In this document: positions 43,577-53,421 of the stretch, one piece after another
Layout: each line of letters opens with the position of its first letter
Position numbering within the stretch: the first letter of the stretch is position 1
NCBI RefSeq assembly: GCF_004000885.1
Contig: NZ_BIMC01000029.1
Location: 1 to 56,752, forward strand
DNA from: Paenibacillus glucanolyticus NBRC 15330
GTDB lineage: Bacteria; Bacillota; Bacilli; Paenibacillales; Paenibacillaceae
Length of the DNA: 56,752 nucleotides
Direction of reading: 5' to 3'
Position numbers and translations under genes: made by a program
The notes under the pieces: model-generated
Seen by the model: the letters and a program-made list of their open reading frames with translations, nothing else
Told to the model about the DNA's origin: nothing
The model's database searches: none

Positions 43577-44698
43577 CTATTCGTACCAGTATCCCTTGAT
43601 GCCTCGAGCCATGCGCATCAAGACCTCCAGATAGAAATAGTCGCCCCATATCATGAAATCGTCCGGCGCTGTATTTCCTCTCACATAATAGGCTCCATGC
43701 TTCAGTAATCCTTCGGCGTCTTGTTCGCCAATCGTTGAATAATGGCACACAAGTGATTCCAGCGTCAGCCTCAGCTTCTTCTCGAACTCCGCACGGTCCG
43801 GATCTACAGCATCCAGATGACTGATCAGTTCGACCATTCCGGCCGCAAAGATGGCAGAAGCCGAGCTGTCACGGTACGTATTCGTATCTATTGGCACGTC
43901 AAAATCCCAATATGCCACATGATCCTCTGGAAGGTGCCGAATGAAATAAGTCGCCATGCGCTTTGCCGTATCCAGGTAGAGCGGGTTCCCCGTATAGCGG
44001 TATGCCAGTGCGAATCCGTATACACCCCACGCTTGACCGCGGGACCAGGTCGATCCGTTCGTATATCCCTGATGTGTCGCTCCGCCCATCGCTTCTCCCG
44101 TCTCTACATCGAACACAAATGTATGGTATGAGCTATCGTCTCCGCGCACCAGATAACGACGGCTCTGATCCGCCTGCTTGATGGCAGCCTCGCGGTAGCG
44201 TTCATCCCCTGTTTGTTGGGAAGCCCAGAACAATAGCGGCAGATTCATAAGGCAATCGATGATCATTCGTCCGCCGTGCTGAGTATCTTCAGGCAGTCCC
44301 CATGCCTGAAGATACTGTCCGTTAGGACGCCAGCGGCGCATGAGTACATCCGCCGCTTGCAGTGTCAATTCCCTGGCTTCTTCATCGCGTTCCACCATCC
44401 ACTGTGCCTGTGAGGACAAGGTATACAGGAATCCGATATCATGGTGATCCAGAACGCGATGGGACTCCATTCGCCGCTTGAAGCTTTGAACGGTGCGGCG
44501 AGCCGCCTCACGGTAAGCTTCATCGCCGGAATACTCATAGCCAAGCCATAACATTCCACTCCAGAATCCGTTGGTCCAATCCTCATTCGGATTCAGACCG
44601 TATTTGCCATTGAAGCTGACGTGCGGAAAATGATCTCCGAATCGCTTCGTATTGTCTTTGATTTTAACCAAAGCGTCCTCAATTGCTGCTTTCCACAT
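43577..44698 (-). CDS. Unsaturated glucuronyl hydrolase (GH88)
   Basis: This 373-residue alpha6/alpha6-barrel enzyme removes the 4,5-unsaturated uronic acid left at the non-reducing end by polysaccharide lyases. The two catalytic aspartates are placed as in the Bacillus GL1 enzyme (Asp88 and Asp149 there): Asp87 in 'DHHDIGF' and Asp148 in 'RMIIDCLMN'. 'NGSTWSRGQAWGVYGFALAY' is the signature segment. No signal peptide is present, so it is cytoplasmic, acting on imported disaccharides. GGAGAGGAGGAAGG precedes the ATG. It lies 43 bases downstream of the PL8 lyase gene, which produces its substrate type. Confidence 0.94.
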   Translation of the reverse strand: MWKAAIEDALVKIKDNTKRFGDHFPHVSFNGKYGLNPNEDWTNGFWSGMLWLGYEYSGDEAYREAARRTVQSFKRRMESHRVLDHHDIGFLYTLSSQAQWMVERDEEARELTLQAADVLMRRWRPNGQYLQAWGLPEDTQHGGRMIIDCLMNLPLLFWASQQTGDERYREAAIKQADQSRRYLVRGDDSSYHTFVFDVETGEAMGGATHQGYTNGSTWSRGQAWGVYGFALAYRYTGNPLYLDTAKRMATYFIRHLPEDHVAYWDFDVPIDTNTYRDSSASAIFAAGMVELISHLDAVDPDRAEFEKKLRLTLESLVCHYSTIGEQDAEGLLKHGAYYVRGNTAPDDFMIWGDYFYLEVLMRMARGIKGYWYE

Positions 44699-44741
44699 GA
44701 TCCTTCCTCCTCTCCATAAGCTAGATCCTCCTTATATTCAT

Positions 44742-47702
44742 TTAAGTCGGATCCAGCCTCAGCGTAATTGTATGACTCTTGCCTGCAGATCCCTGTGTAT
44801 CAATAGCGAGCCGGATAGAGGGTGACATCTGCAGCACGGTCACGGTTGGGTCCTGTGCCAGCACTTGCAGTCCGCTCTTGTCCACATCAACAACCACCCT
44901 CGTTTGCTTCTGCGTCGGCTCAGCCACTGCAATCGTCAGCATATCGCCGTTCTCCTTCATGATGTACGAGATGGGTTGATCGGTCGTCACCTGCTGGAAA
45001 GAGCCTGCATCCCAGAAGTTGATGCCAGTTAAGCCGTGTTTGCGTTCCTTGACGGCATGAACTCGTCCCGTTGCAGCCAGTACCTGAATATCCGGGCTCG
45101 CTGCATACGCAGCAGTCTGTTGGGACGTTTTGCCCGGCAGCAATACATATTCATAACTCCCGGAACTCACTGCGGTTCCATGCTCAATAGCCAGACTCAA
45201 ATAATTGCGGCTTATCGGATCCGCAGGACCGCTCTTATTGATCTCACTCCAGGAGCCCACACGGACTTCACGTTTACCAGCCACCTCTTGCCTGGAAGGA
45301 AATACGTATCCGATATCCGCCCCGGTGACATTGCCTTCCAGATGAGCCCAACTGACATTACTAACCTTTTCCTCCCAGCCGAGACTTGGCGGCAGCTCAC
45401 GACCGTTTATGATGAGTTTGTTGTCACCTGCATGTGTCAGCTGCCGGTTCTCAACGATGGTCTCGGTCGGATTGCCGGATAGATTCTTGATATCCGAGCC
45501 TAAAGCAACCATCTCATCATCAAACAGGAACCAGGATTTTTTACCGGATAAAGAGCTGCCTGTGCTTTGATCCAGAGCAAACTCCATGCCGACAGCCCCG
45601 TATTCGCCATCGATTACCGATCCGCCGACCCAATCTCTGCTGTTCATGTAATAGCCCCACTCTGCCGGAGCCTTGGACGAACGATCTGTTGTTGTTCCCG
45701 GCAGCCTGTAACTGTCAACGGTTGGCCAGTACTGATCGCTGAATTGCTTCAGATCCTGATTGTAGAGACTGGTCATTCCCATGCCGGTATACCAGCCCTT
45801 CGCATTCTCTCCGTTGCCGTACTCGAATGCCGAAATCCGGTCAGAGAACATGCTGATGCCCAAGCCGAAATGCTCGCGGAGCTGAACGGCCCGGTCCATA
45901 CCGGCAAACACCTGCGTATGAACAAGTTCGCCGCGCGGCATGACGCTGTCATCCTGCATCAGCTGTTTCAGCAGGTTCAGCTCATATAACGGCAAACCCG
46001 TATAATAGTTGTCAAATGTCGTGTCCTTCAGCGCCCACTCCTTGACCATGCTCTTCATTTGTGATGCTTGAGCAGGCGGAGCCGACTGGGCCAGACGCAG
46101 AATCGTCATCGAAACCGAGCGTCCTGCAAGATGATCCGAATCCGCAGCACGGGATATGCTGCGCCCTTTTACCGAATCCATCATTGCGCCTTTATATATA
46201 AGCGGTTCAAAGGAACGACCTACCCAGTCATAGACATGACGGGCATTCGGATCTGTGATCGCCCATGGCGAATCAGCGAACAATAAGAAGAGATCGGCCA
46301 TGCGGCCAAGCAATACGCCGCCGTAACTTCCTGTGTAGGCAATATTTTTGTGCTGGACCAGGGAGCCGTCTTCATACACGCCGTCTCCTTGCTTGACGTA
46401 TAGGAATTCATCCGTAATGGAGTCTCTGCCCATTTCGATTTTGGACGCTTGCTTGCCCACGATGCCTCGCAAAGTAACAACAAGCGCCTTATCCAGCAGG
46501 TTTGCTCCTGTTTCGACCGCTGCCGGGTTCGCTACACGCTTCTTCGGATCAGGAACGAACTTATCGATGGCAGCAAGGTATTGGTTAAGAAGCTCCGGAG
46601 GCATCACATCATGCATGAGCACCAGAATATTCATAACTTCCTGAGGAGTTCCGATCTCCCAATCCCACCAGTTCCCCGTGATCTTCTTGCTTGGATTGTA
46701 TTGATATTCGTACATCCATTTCATGGCCCGTACAATATCGTTCTTCAACGCTTCATTCCCGTAGAGAGGCGAGCCCTCGATGGAATAAGCCAAGGCAAGG
46801 TCGCGGATAATCCCGTAGGCCCAGGAGATACGCCATGAATCATTCTGCGTCTTGCTGATCACCCCGTCCCATAAAGAATCAGGATGATCTCCTTTATTCA
46901 GCGTATCCCATCTTCCCGTCTTATCCCCGTTTGTCATCCGTTCAACAAGCGCAGACACGTTAGCAGCCGCATCCGGATCGTTCATCTGAACACCTTCGCC
47001 GCCGACCAGCTTCGAAGCCCAGCGCTGGCGGATCGTATCAAACGCCTGTGCGGGTAAATCCGAACCGGTCTCAGTCAGGGAAACATCGTCAATCCAGACG
47101 GTTCCCGTGCCCGTTTCAAGCAATATCTCTACCTTCAATCTTGTTATCCGGGGGTCCTTTGGAACCTCGATCTTCATTTCATGCAGCGTCCACTCGGTGC
47201 TTCCTTTCACGAAAGGAATCGCAGGACCGTCCATGAGTTTGCTCCCGTTCTCAGCACAGAATTGAGTACGGATGTATACTCCCTTGCCGGCATCGACAGG
47301 TTTTACATCCTGCGTCTTCAACCAAGCCTGTACGGTATAGGCCAAGCCAGGCAATACAGGTGTAATGGGCTGAGGGGCAACCGCCGTCCGGGCTGCGGCC
47401 TGATGTTTAATTTCTACTGAACGGCTGCCAAGATGACTCTGGTTGTTCACCACTGAAACCTGCTGTCCGTTTCTCGTTGGAAGCCACGCGCTCCAACCAT
47501 CGGGTCTGCCTCCGACCCAGTCCTGGTGTTGAAGCAGTGTACCCTCCTCGAACCCGCCATTCGGAATCAGATTAGGGCCTTGATTCCCCTCCACAGCGCT
47601 GGCATGGACTTGATGATTCGATCCGAGCAATCCTGCAAAGATAACCTGAAATATCATACAGAAAACAACTGCCATCGATAACCGCCTTGATCCGAGATCC
47701 AT
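44742..47702 (-). CDS. Secreted polysaccharide lyase family 8 (hyaluronan/chondroitin lyase type)
   Basis: This 986-residue secreted enzyme has a signal peptide (1-35), a CBM4/9-like carbohydrate-binding domain (about 43-212, 'NLIPNGGFEEG'), the helical PL8 catalytic domain (about 220-580) and C-terminal beta-sandwich domains. The catalytic set is Asn401, His451, Tyr460, Arg514 and Arg518. The spacings of 50, 9 and 54 residues equal those of pneumococcal hyaluronate lyase (Asn349, His399, Tyr408, Arg462). 'NWWDWEIGTPQ' is the aromatic patch. It cleaves uronic-acid-containing chains by elimination. Xanthan lyases share the family, but the neighbours favour glycosaminoglycans. No cell-wall anchor is seen. 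AAGGAG precedes the ATG. Confidence 0.94.
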   Translation of the reverse strand: MDLGSRRLSMAVVFCMIFQVIFAGLLGSNHQVHASAVEGNQGPNLIPNGGFEEGTLLQHQDWVGGRPDGWSAWLPTRNGQQVSVVNNQSHLGSRSVEIKHQAAARTAVAPQPITPVLPGLAYTVQAWLKTQDVKPVDAGKGVYIRTQFCAENGSKLMDGPAIPFVKGSTEWTLHEMKIEVPKDPRITRLKVEILLETGTGTVWIDDVSLTETGSDLPAQAFDTIRQRWASKLVGGEGVQMNDPDAAANVSALVERMTNGDKTGRWDTLNKGDHPDSLWDGVISKTQNDSWRISWAYGIIRDLALAYSIEGSPLYGNEALKNDIVRAMKWMYEYQYNPSKKITGNWWDWEIGTPQEVMNILVLMHDVMPPELLNQYLAAIDKFVPDPKKRVANPAAVETGANLLDKALVVTLRGIVGKQASKIEMGRDSITDEFLYVKQGDGVYEDGSLVQHKNIAYTGSYGGVLLGRMADLFLLFADSPWAITDPNARHVYDWVGRSFEPLIYKGAMMDSVKGRSISRAADSDHLAGRSVSMTILRLAQSAPPAQASQMKSMVKEWALKDTTFDNYYTGLPLYELNLLKQLMQDDSVMPRGELVHTQVFAGMDRAVQLREHFGLGISMFSDRISAFEYGNGENAKGWYTGMGMTSLYNQDLKQFSDQYWPTVDSYRLPGTTTDRSSKAPAEWGYYMNSRDWVGGSVIDGEYGAVGMEFALDQSTGSSLSGKKSWFLFDDEMVALGSDIKNLSGNPTETIVENRQLTHAGDNKLIINGRELPPSLGWEEKVSNVSWAHLEGNVTGADIGYVFPSRQEVAGKREVRVGSWSEINKSGPADPISRNYLSLAIEHGTAVSSGSYEYVLLPGKTSQQTAAYAASPDIQVLAATGRVHAVKERKHGLTGINFWDAGSFQQVTTDQPISYIMKENGDMLTIAVAEPTQKQTRVVVDVDKSGLQVLAQDPTVTVLQMSPSIRLAIDTQGSAGKSHTITLRLDPT

Positions 47703-47911
47703 ATATAAGTGCTCCTTCCGCCTGAAGCCTTAGTCGTTCTACCTCTTTCCGCTGATCCACAAGCGCAAGCGCGTGATTTCTTCGTTCCGCCCTGTCGCAA
47801 AATGGTGTATATCGTGCACTCACTGCTCCCTATGTGTACTGCTCCCAGTTCGCACGGTGTAGGATCGAAGCATCCTTGGATGGTTGTGGGCCATCAAGAC
47901 GCTGTTTCGCC

Positions 47912-49588
47912 CTATGCATTCTTCCGCTGATCTACGCTGCTGCTAATCAGACGGTTCACTTGTTCTCTCTTTCGAATGTACCACTCTTCTTCACGCGGAT
48001 AGACCGTTAACGATATTTCTTCCTCCAGCCCGTCCTGCAGCATTGCCACTACTTGTTCACGCCCCACCTTCTGCTCCAGCAGCTCAAGTGCACGCAAATC
48101 TTGCAGCGCCTCTGTCAATACTTCCAGCCTGATCGATTCAACCGGTCCTTCTTCGCCAGGGTAAACCAGGAAGGCATCACCTGCTGGAAAGCCCCCTCCG
48201 GCATCCGTCACCTGATATGGATTGATCGCGTATTTGGAGAACTGTGCGTACCAAAAGTTATAGCCCCAGTGCAGGAAGCCCCTTAATTTCAATATATAGA
48301 GCTGAATCCCCAACACGCGATTGCGGGATGACGGCATATGAAAAAAGCGGTTGGACACTTGTTTGTACTGGGCGCAGCAGTAATACGTCCACAACCCTTC
48401 CAAACCGTGGTCGAGAAACGGCTGAATATCATTGCTGGCAGGAATCGGATGTTCAATCAGCCCGCTCTTGTAAAATTCATAATCCGATAAAGCATCGATG
48501 ATCGGAAAGTCTTTCAGTATAGGTCGCACAAGCTCACTCGCGGCACGATACGTTTCCAGGTCGTCAAGCTTGGGCTCGTCGGACAGGTGAAAGTACACAC
48601 GTTTCTCCAGCCCGTTCCACTTCACAAATTGAACAAGCTTGTTTAGAAACGCTGTGAGGAAAGCCGTATACTCCGAATCATTGGAGGCAGTCTCCCAGCC
48701 GAATAATAGCTTGTATTGTCCATCTACGGTAGCCATTACTTTCGGTGCAGACTTTGCCCCCCACTGCGTGAACAGATGAGAGAATTCAAAATATTTCACG
48801 CCGCTGGCGTTACACAGTTCCACCCAGCGCTGTAACAGATCGAAGGAAAAATGATAGCTGTCACCTGTCCGCTCCACCTTCACAAGTTGAACCGTCGGAC
48901 GATCTCCCCCGATTTCCGTATCCAGCGGCGGTGTAAACAAAGGCGTCAGAATCATATTCATTCCATGTTTAACCGCAGTGCTCACATATTCACCGATCAG
49001 CCGCCAGTGCCGCTCACTGAATACCTCTGTCCGATAATGGGTAGCCAAGCAATCCACGTGAAACCACTCGGTGTGAATGAGCGTTTGGTCAGGCAGTGTC
49101 TCCGCGATGACCTCCAGCATAAATGACTCCTGACCCAGCTGTTGACCCTTCTCATCCTTAATCCTGAACCGGATATCGAACATTCCCGCTTCCGCATCCC
49201 GCGGTATTTCCACCGTAATCCACAGGGACCGCCATTGGTCGGGATACCCGGTCAGACCGAACTCATCGAGCGGAAGGAGGGCATCAGGATACAGTCCCGG
49301 TGTTGTCCTCAGAACATGGTCATCCGCATCATGATAATGAATAAAGTTAGCAGGCACCAGATCCACCTTACGTACAAATAGGTTGGATCGCAGTTCGGAC
49401 TCCACTTCCACCTGCAGAGATCTCATATGAACTTTCGAGCGGTATGCAATCTGATAAGAGTAGGTTTCGCCGCGCAATGCGGAACCCCAAGGATGTACGG
49501 GAGCGTTAAGCTCTTCATCCGCAAACACCTTAACCAAGGAACTGACACACCGGGTTTCGAATGATTCCACCTTTAACAATGAATCCAT
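47912..49588 (-). CDS. DUF4091 / GH123-like glycoside hydrolase
   Basis: The 558 residues comprise an N-terminal beta domain (1-170), a TIM-barrel-like middle ('EWFHVDCLATHYRTEVFSER', 'KHGMNMILTPLFTP') and a C-terminal DUF4091 region ('GFLHWGYNFWYAQFSKYAIN', 'ESIRLEVLTEALQDLRALEL'). 'YFHLSDEPK' carries an Asp337-Glu338 pair like the catalytic pair of GH123 beta-N-acetylgalactosaminidases, which use the substrate's N-acetyl group. A cytoplasmic hexosaminidase acting on GalNAc from chondroitin fits the locus, but that is inference. GGGGGAGG precedes the ATG. The 209 bases to the lyase gene hold no other gene. Confidence 0.82.
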   Translation of the reverse strand: MDSLLKVESFETRCVSSLVKVFADEELNAPVHPWGSALRGETYSYQIAYRSKVHMRSLQVEVESELRSNLFVRKVDLVPANFIHYHDADDHVLRTTPGLYPDALLPLDEFGLTGYPDQWRSLWITVEIPRDAEAGMFDIRFRIKDEKGQQLGQESFMLEVIAETLPDQTLIHTEWFHVDCLATHYRTEVFSERHWRLIGEYVSTAVKHGMNMILTPLFTPPLDTEIGGDRPTVQLVKVERTGDSYHFSFDLLQRWVELCNASGVKYFEFSHLFTQWGAKSAPKVMATVDGQYKLLFGWETASNDSEYTAFLTAFLNKLVQFVKWNGLEKRVYFHLSDEPKLDDLETYRAASELVRPILKDFPIIDALSDYEFYKSGLIEHPIPASNDIQPFLDHGLEGLWTYYCCAQYKQVSNRFFHMPSSRNRVLGIQLYILKLRGFLHWGYNFWYAQFSKYAINPYQVTDAGGGFPAGDAFLVYPGEEGPVESIRLEVLTEALQDLRALELLEQKVGREQVVAMLQDGLEEEISLTVYPREEEWYIRKREQVNRLISSSVDQRKNA

Positions 49589-49678
49589 CTTTTCCTCCCC
49601 CTTATGATGGGTGTAGACAATGAACCCGGCAAACTCGAGCGAAATTTTCGAATGTGCCGGGAACCATCCATCCCTTGT

Positions 49679-51190
49679 TTACTTCGATTTGTAACTGTCC
49701 GCCGTATCCTTCAAATGCTGCTGGAAGTTGGCATCGGCCTGCAGTCCGGCAATAAAGGCATCCCAATCCGCCAAACTCGATTTGCCGATAAGCACATTGG
49801 TATACATGTCAACGAACTTCTTCTGCCAATCGCCGCCTCTTTCCATCCAGGCTTCCGTCACTGGCAAACCGGCAGCCGGGTTAACCACCGAGGAGTTTGT
49901 AATGGCGTCGATTAGTTTGTAGTTATATTCCTTCACTTCGGCCGGCATGTCGGGCGCTTCTGCACGTTGATACTTGTTAAAATAACCGGAAATCCACTGT
50001 GCTGTCGTAGCGGTACCATACGCTTTCTTTTTGCCCTCATCGGTCTGAACGATGGAACCATCTTCCGAAACGGTATAATCTACATCCTTCAAGCCATACG
50101 TGATCAGATTGTAGCCTTCCTCGTCCGCTGTGGCGTTATAGACCTCTAGAATTTTCTTCAGCTTCGCCTCGTCTACCGTTAATTTATTCACAAGAAATAC
50201 GCCGTAGGACCCGTAAGCTTGCTCATGGTATTTCTTGCCGTCTGGAGCAGCAGGGATCTCAAAGGCTTTCAGCTCTGCTTCCGGATGGATTTTCTTCAGT
50301 TCTTGCCCAAACATAAAGGCTTCATTAACGTTGGCAATAGCCACTCCGGCTTTGCCTTGGATGATCATTTCCTTCACCTGGCTTGACTTCATGACCGGCA
50401 AATCCGGTGTAATCAGACCATCGGCATAGGCCTTGCTCCAGAATTCCAGCGCTGTCTTGGCTTCATCTGTCATCCAATAAGGAAGGAGCGTCCCATCCGC
50501 CTGCTCTTTCCACGTTGTACCCGCGCCAAACATCGACATCAAATAACCGCTCACGCTGGCCTGTGCCATACCATAGGTATCGTTCTTGCCGTTCTGATCC
50601 GGATCGTTCTTGGTGAAAGCTTCTAAAACTTGATAGAGCTCGTCCATCGTGGCAGGAGCTTTAAGGCCAACCTGGTCCAGCCAATCCTGGCGGATCATTA
50701 GGGATTCATGGCCGTCCAGTGGACGAACGCGCGGGATGCCGAATGTCTTGCCCAGAAACTTCGTATTTTCATACGCGTTCTCCGGGTAGGCTGCAAGATT
50801 TGGATAATCCTTGATGTAAGGCGTCAAATCCCAGAATGCTCCTTGTTCGGTAGCCGTTGAGAATGCGGGATCCTGAATGTCCTCTATCAAAATAACATCA
50901 GGCAAACTCTTGGAGGCCAGCAGCGCATTGACTTTCTCTTTGTAGCTGTTGATTGGATAGAAGTCAATATCCAGCTTGACGTTCAATTCCTCGTTCAACT
51001 GGGTGATGCTGTCCAGATCACTGCTCGGAGATTCCCCGTACGTCATCGTACCAATACTGATCTCAACCGGTTTTTGCTCACCGTCCGCAGCTTCGCCTTC
51101 GGCAGATTTGCTCTCCCCTTTGGCGCATCCCACTAAGGATACGGCGAGTGTCAGAGCGAATAGCATGGTGACCCAATTTCTTTTTTTCAT
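49679..51190 (-). CDS. Solute-binding lipoprotein of the glycosaminoglycan importer
   Basis: This 503-residue binding protein has a lipoprotein signal, 'LTLAVSLVGC', with the lipid Cys at residue 22 and an acidic linker. It has an EF-hand-like loop 'NDPDQNGKNDTYG'. Calcium loops of this kind occur in oligosaccharide-binding proteins such as Sphingomonas AlgQ and the Streptobacillus unsaturated-glycosaminoglycan binder. It should capture the unsaturated disaccharides released by the PL8 lyase. AAAGGGAGGG precedes the ATG. It is followed by the GH123-like gene and preceded by its two permeases. Confidence 0.9.
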   Translation of the reverse strand: MKKRNWVTMLFALTLAVSLVGCAKGESKSAEGEAADGEQKPVEISIGTMTYGESPSSDLDSITQLNEELNVKLDIDFYPINSYKEKVNALLASKSLPDVILIEDIQDPAFSTATEQGAFWDLTPYIKDYPNLAAYPENAYENTKFLGKTFGIPRVRPLDGHESLMIRQDWLDQVGLKAPATMDELYQVLEAFTKNDPDQNGKNDTYGMAQASVSGYLMSMFGAGTTWKEQADGTLLPYWMTDEAKTALEFWSKAYADGLITPDLPVMKSSQVKEMIIQGKAGVAIANVNEAFMFGQELKKIHPEAELKAFEIPAAPDGKKYHEQAYGSYGVFLVNKLTVDEAKLKKILEVYNATADEEGYNLITYGLKDVDYTVSEDGSIVQTDEGKKKAYGTATTAQWISGYFNKYQRAEAPDMPAEVKEYNYKLIDAITNSSVVNPAAGLPVTEAWMERGGDWQKKFVDMYTNVLIGKSSLADWDAFIAGLQADANFQQHLKDTADSYKSK

Positions 51191-51252
51191 GTGTAAGACC
51201 CTCCCTTTGTATCATCATTAAGAATCAATATGTAATGGTGATGTCCGCGCTA

Positions 51253-52134
51253 TTAACCTTTAATGGAACCCACCAGCATACCTTTGACAAAGTACTTCTG
51301 CAAGAAAGGATAGACCAGAATGATAGGCAGTGATGCAACAACCACAGCTGCCATCTTGATGGTCTCTGGAGGCAGCATCTGCTCGCTTTGCAGCATGGCG
51401 GCAACGGATGGATCTGCCACATTAGTCGATGCCTGTATCAGCATCATCTGCAGAACGACCTGCATCGGCCGCAGTTCTTCCGAATTAATGTACAACACTC
51501 CGTTAAAGTAGGTGTTCCAGAACCCTACGGCAAAAAATAATCCGAAAGCGGCTATGGCAGGCAGCGAGATGGGGAGCATGATTTTGAAGAACACGCCGAT
51601 ATCGTTGGAGCCGTCAATTTTGGCTGCTTCCTCCAGTTCCTCCGGTAATTCCTGATAAAAGTTTCTCATTAAGAACACGTACCAGGCACTCGTAACAGCC
51701 GGAAGAATCAACGACCATATCGTATCCATCAATCCCATGCTCTCCACCAGCAAGAAGTTTGGAATCATGCCGGGATTGAACAGCATCGTCATCAGAATCG
51801 CAAGCAAGAAGAATTTCTTGCCGAAGAATTGTCTCCGGGAAAGCGAATAGGACAGAGCGCTTGTGATCATGATGCTGATAATGGAACCCACTATAGCGAG
51901 AAAAGCGCTGACTCCCAAAGAACGGATGAACATCTCGGTAGACAGGATGTATCGGTAGGAGCTGAAGCTCCATTTTTCCGGAATCAGGATGAGAGACTTG
52001 CTCAGATATTCACTTGGATCTGTAAACGAGATGATGATTACGTACAGGAACGGCAGCAGGGTTACCAGTCCGATCAGGGACAGCACCGCATAAATCATTC
52101 CATTCGTGAATTTATAACCGAAGGAGTGCTTCAT
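51253..52134 (-). CDS. ABC transporter permease (LplC type)
   Basis: This 293-residue permease has six predicted segments, the loop 'LEEAAKIDGSNDIGVFFKIMLP' split over the EAA motif, and the family end 'YPFLQKYFVKGMLVGSIKG'. Its ATG shares one base with the TGA of the upstream permease (TGATG) and follows GGAGGG, so the two channel subunits are made in step. Confidence 0.92.
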   Translation of the reverse strand: MKHSFGYKFTNGMIYAVLSLIGLVTLLPFLYVIIISFTDPSEYLSKSLILIPEKWSFSSYRYILSTEMFIRSLGVSAFLAIVGSIISIMITSALSYSLSRRQFFGKKFFLLAILMTMLFNPGMIPNFLLVESMGLMDTIWSLILPAVTSAWYVFLMRNFYQELPEELEEAAKIDGSNDIGVFFKIMLPISLPAIAAFGLFFAVGFWNTYFNGVLYINSEELRPMQVVLQMMLIQASTNVADPSVAAMLQSEQMLPPETIKMAAVVVASLPIILVYPFLQKYFVKGMLVGSIKG

Positions 52135-53117
52135 CAGTAAAGACCCTCCTCACCGAATTTTTTGGCCAAGCGATTGGCCATAACAACCAGAAGCAGACCG
52201 ACAACCGATTTAAAGATCCCGACAACCGTCGCGTAACTGAATCGGCCGTTCTGAATGCCTGTCCGATAGACATACGTGTCGAATACATCGGCTACATGCG
52301 AAACCGGAGAACTCATCATCAGGTAGACTTGCTCGAATCCGACTTCCATTACCTGTCCGAGTCTCAGTATGAGCAGTACGATGATTGTGCTTTTAATGCC
52401 CGGCAGTGTCACGTTCAACATCTGCTTCCAGCGGTTTGCGCCATCAATCTGTGCCGCTTCGTACAAGTCTTGATTGATGCCGGCAAGTGCCGCCAGAAAT
52501 ATGATCGTTCCCCAACCCGCTTCCTTCCAGATGCTCTGTGCCGTGAGAAGCCCCCAGAAATAATTAGGCTCCGTTAAGAAGCCAATCGGTTGTCCGCCTA
52601 GCTCAACGATAATTTTATTGATAATGCCGTCGCTCTGGCCGAGAATAATGAAACAAATGCCTGCGATGATGACCCATGATAGAAAATGGGGCAAATAGAT
52701 AATCGTCTGAATCGTCTTCTTGAACTTCAGGCTCCGTACTTCGTTAATAAGCAGTGACAGAACAATCGGTACCGGGAAGAAAAACATAATGTTGAGCAGA
52801 CTGATTGCCATCGTATTTCGGAATAGCAGCAGAAAATCCGGGTTCGTAAAAAAATCATAGAAATACTTAAGACCAACCCATTCACTCCCCCAAAAGCCTA
52901 AATACGGAGAGTAATTCTGAAAGGCTAAAGCGAGACCCCAGATGGGGAAGTACTTAAATATGAGGAAAAACAACAGCCCCGGAAGCGCAAGCACATATAA
53001 ATATTTCTCCCGGGCGATTATCACCTTCATTCGTTCCAGCCTGGATCTTTTTTTCCCGCCTCGTTCCCTTTCACTACCAGATGCCAAAATCGCGTGCTCC
53101 GTATTGGATTGCGACAA
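52134..53117 (-). CDS. ABC transporter permease (LplB type)
   Basis: This 327-residue permease begins its membrane part with 'YLYVLALPGLLFFLIFKYFP' and has the loop 'LYEAAQIDGANRWKQMLNVTLP'. It is the first gene of the glycosaminoglycan operon. The frame is open to 53165, but GGAGG lies 11 bases before a TTG at 53117 and no ATG behind a ribosome site exists upstream, so the TTG is taken as start with moderate certainty. Confidence 0.88.
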   Translation of the reverse strand: MSQSNTEHAILASGSERERGGKKRSRLERMKVIIAREKYLYVLALPGLLFFLIFKYFPIWGLALAFQNYSPYLGFWGSEWVGLKYFYDFFTNPDFLLLFRNTMAISLLNIMFFFPVPIVLSLLINEVRSLKFKKTIQTIIYLPHFLSWVIIAGICFIILGQSDGIINKIIVELGGQPIGFLTEPNYFWGLLTAQSIWKEAGWGTIIFLAALAGINQDLYEAAQIDGANRWKQMLNVTLPGIKSTIIVLLILRLGQVMEVGFEQVYLMMSSPVSHVADVFDTYVYRTGIQNGRFSYATVVGIFKSVVGLLLVVMANRLAKKFGEEGLY

Positions 53118-53181
53118 GGTAACCACCACCTCCTGCATGATCATGAAGTTCCACTTGCTTACCAAAGTGTTTCATGTCTGC

Positions 53182-53210
53182 ATCTTACAAGCCGGCGATT
53201 CACTGGGCAA
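53182..53210 (-). promoter_or_regulatory. Weak candidate promoter of the glycosaminoglycan operon
   Basis: TTGCCC (53205-53210), 17 bases, TAAGAT (53182-53187) on the minus strand, 65-93 bases before the first permease. A poor -35 would suit an AraC-activated promoter. The rest of 53211-53349 shows nothing else. Confidence 0.3.
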
Positions 53211-53349
53211 TGACCAATTCTTCATCCGATGAGCCTGACGCTGCAAAAATTGCGAATCCCTTGGTACGACTGGATTCTCCCGTTGGGTATGACTCATAAA
53301 TCAACAGCCTGACCGGGCCCGAGACTAAAAAATGAGACCCTCTTCGCGG

Positions 53350-53404
53350 CACAAAAAAACTTGCAAAAACGAGAAGTGTCCTTAACTTCTCGTCGATTGC
53401 AAGT
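53350..53404 (-). terminator. Terminator of the sensor-AraC gene
   Basis: The inner stem acgagaagt/acttctcgt (53369-53377, 53385-53393) sits within an outer stem acttgcaa/ttgcaagt, followed on the minus strand by seven Ts. It separates regulator and operon transcription. Confidence 0.88.
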
Positions 53405-53421
53405 CAGTCGAATAAGGAAGA

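Noticed and set aside
47572..47823. Minus-strand frame 'MSARYTPFCDRAERRNHALA' onward, between the GH123-like and PL8 genes
   Set aside because: It runs into the lyase gene in a different frame, and its start context is weak. The lyase ribosome site lies inside it.
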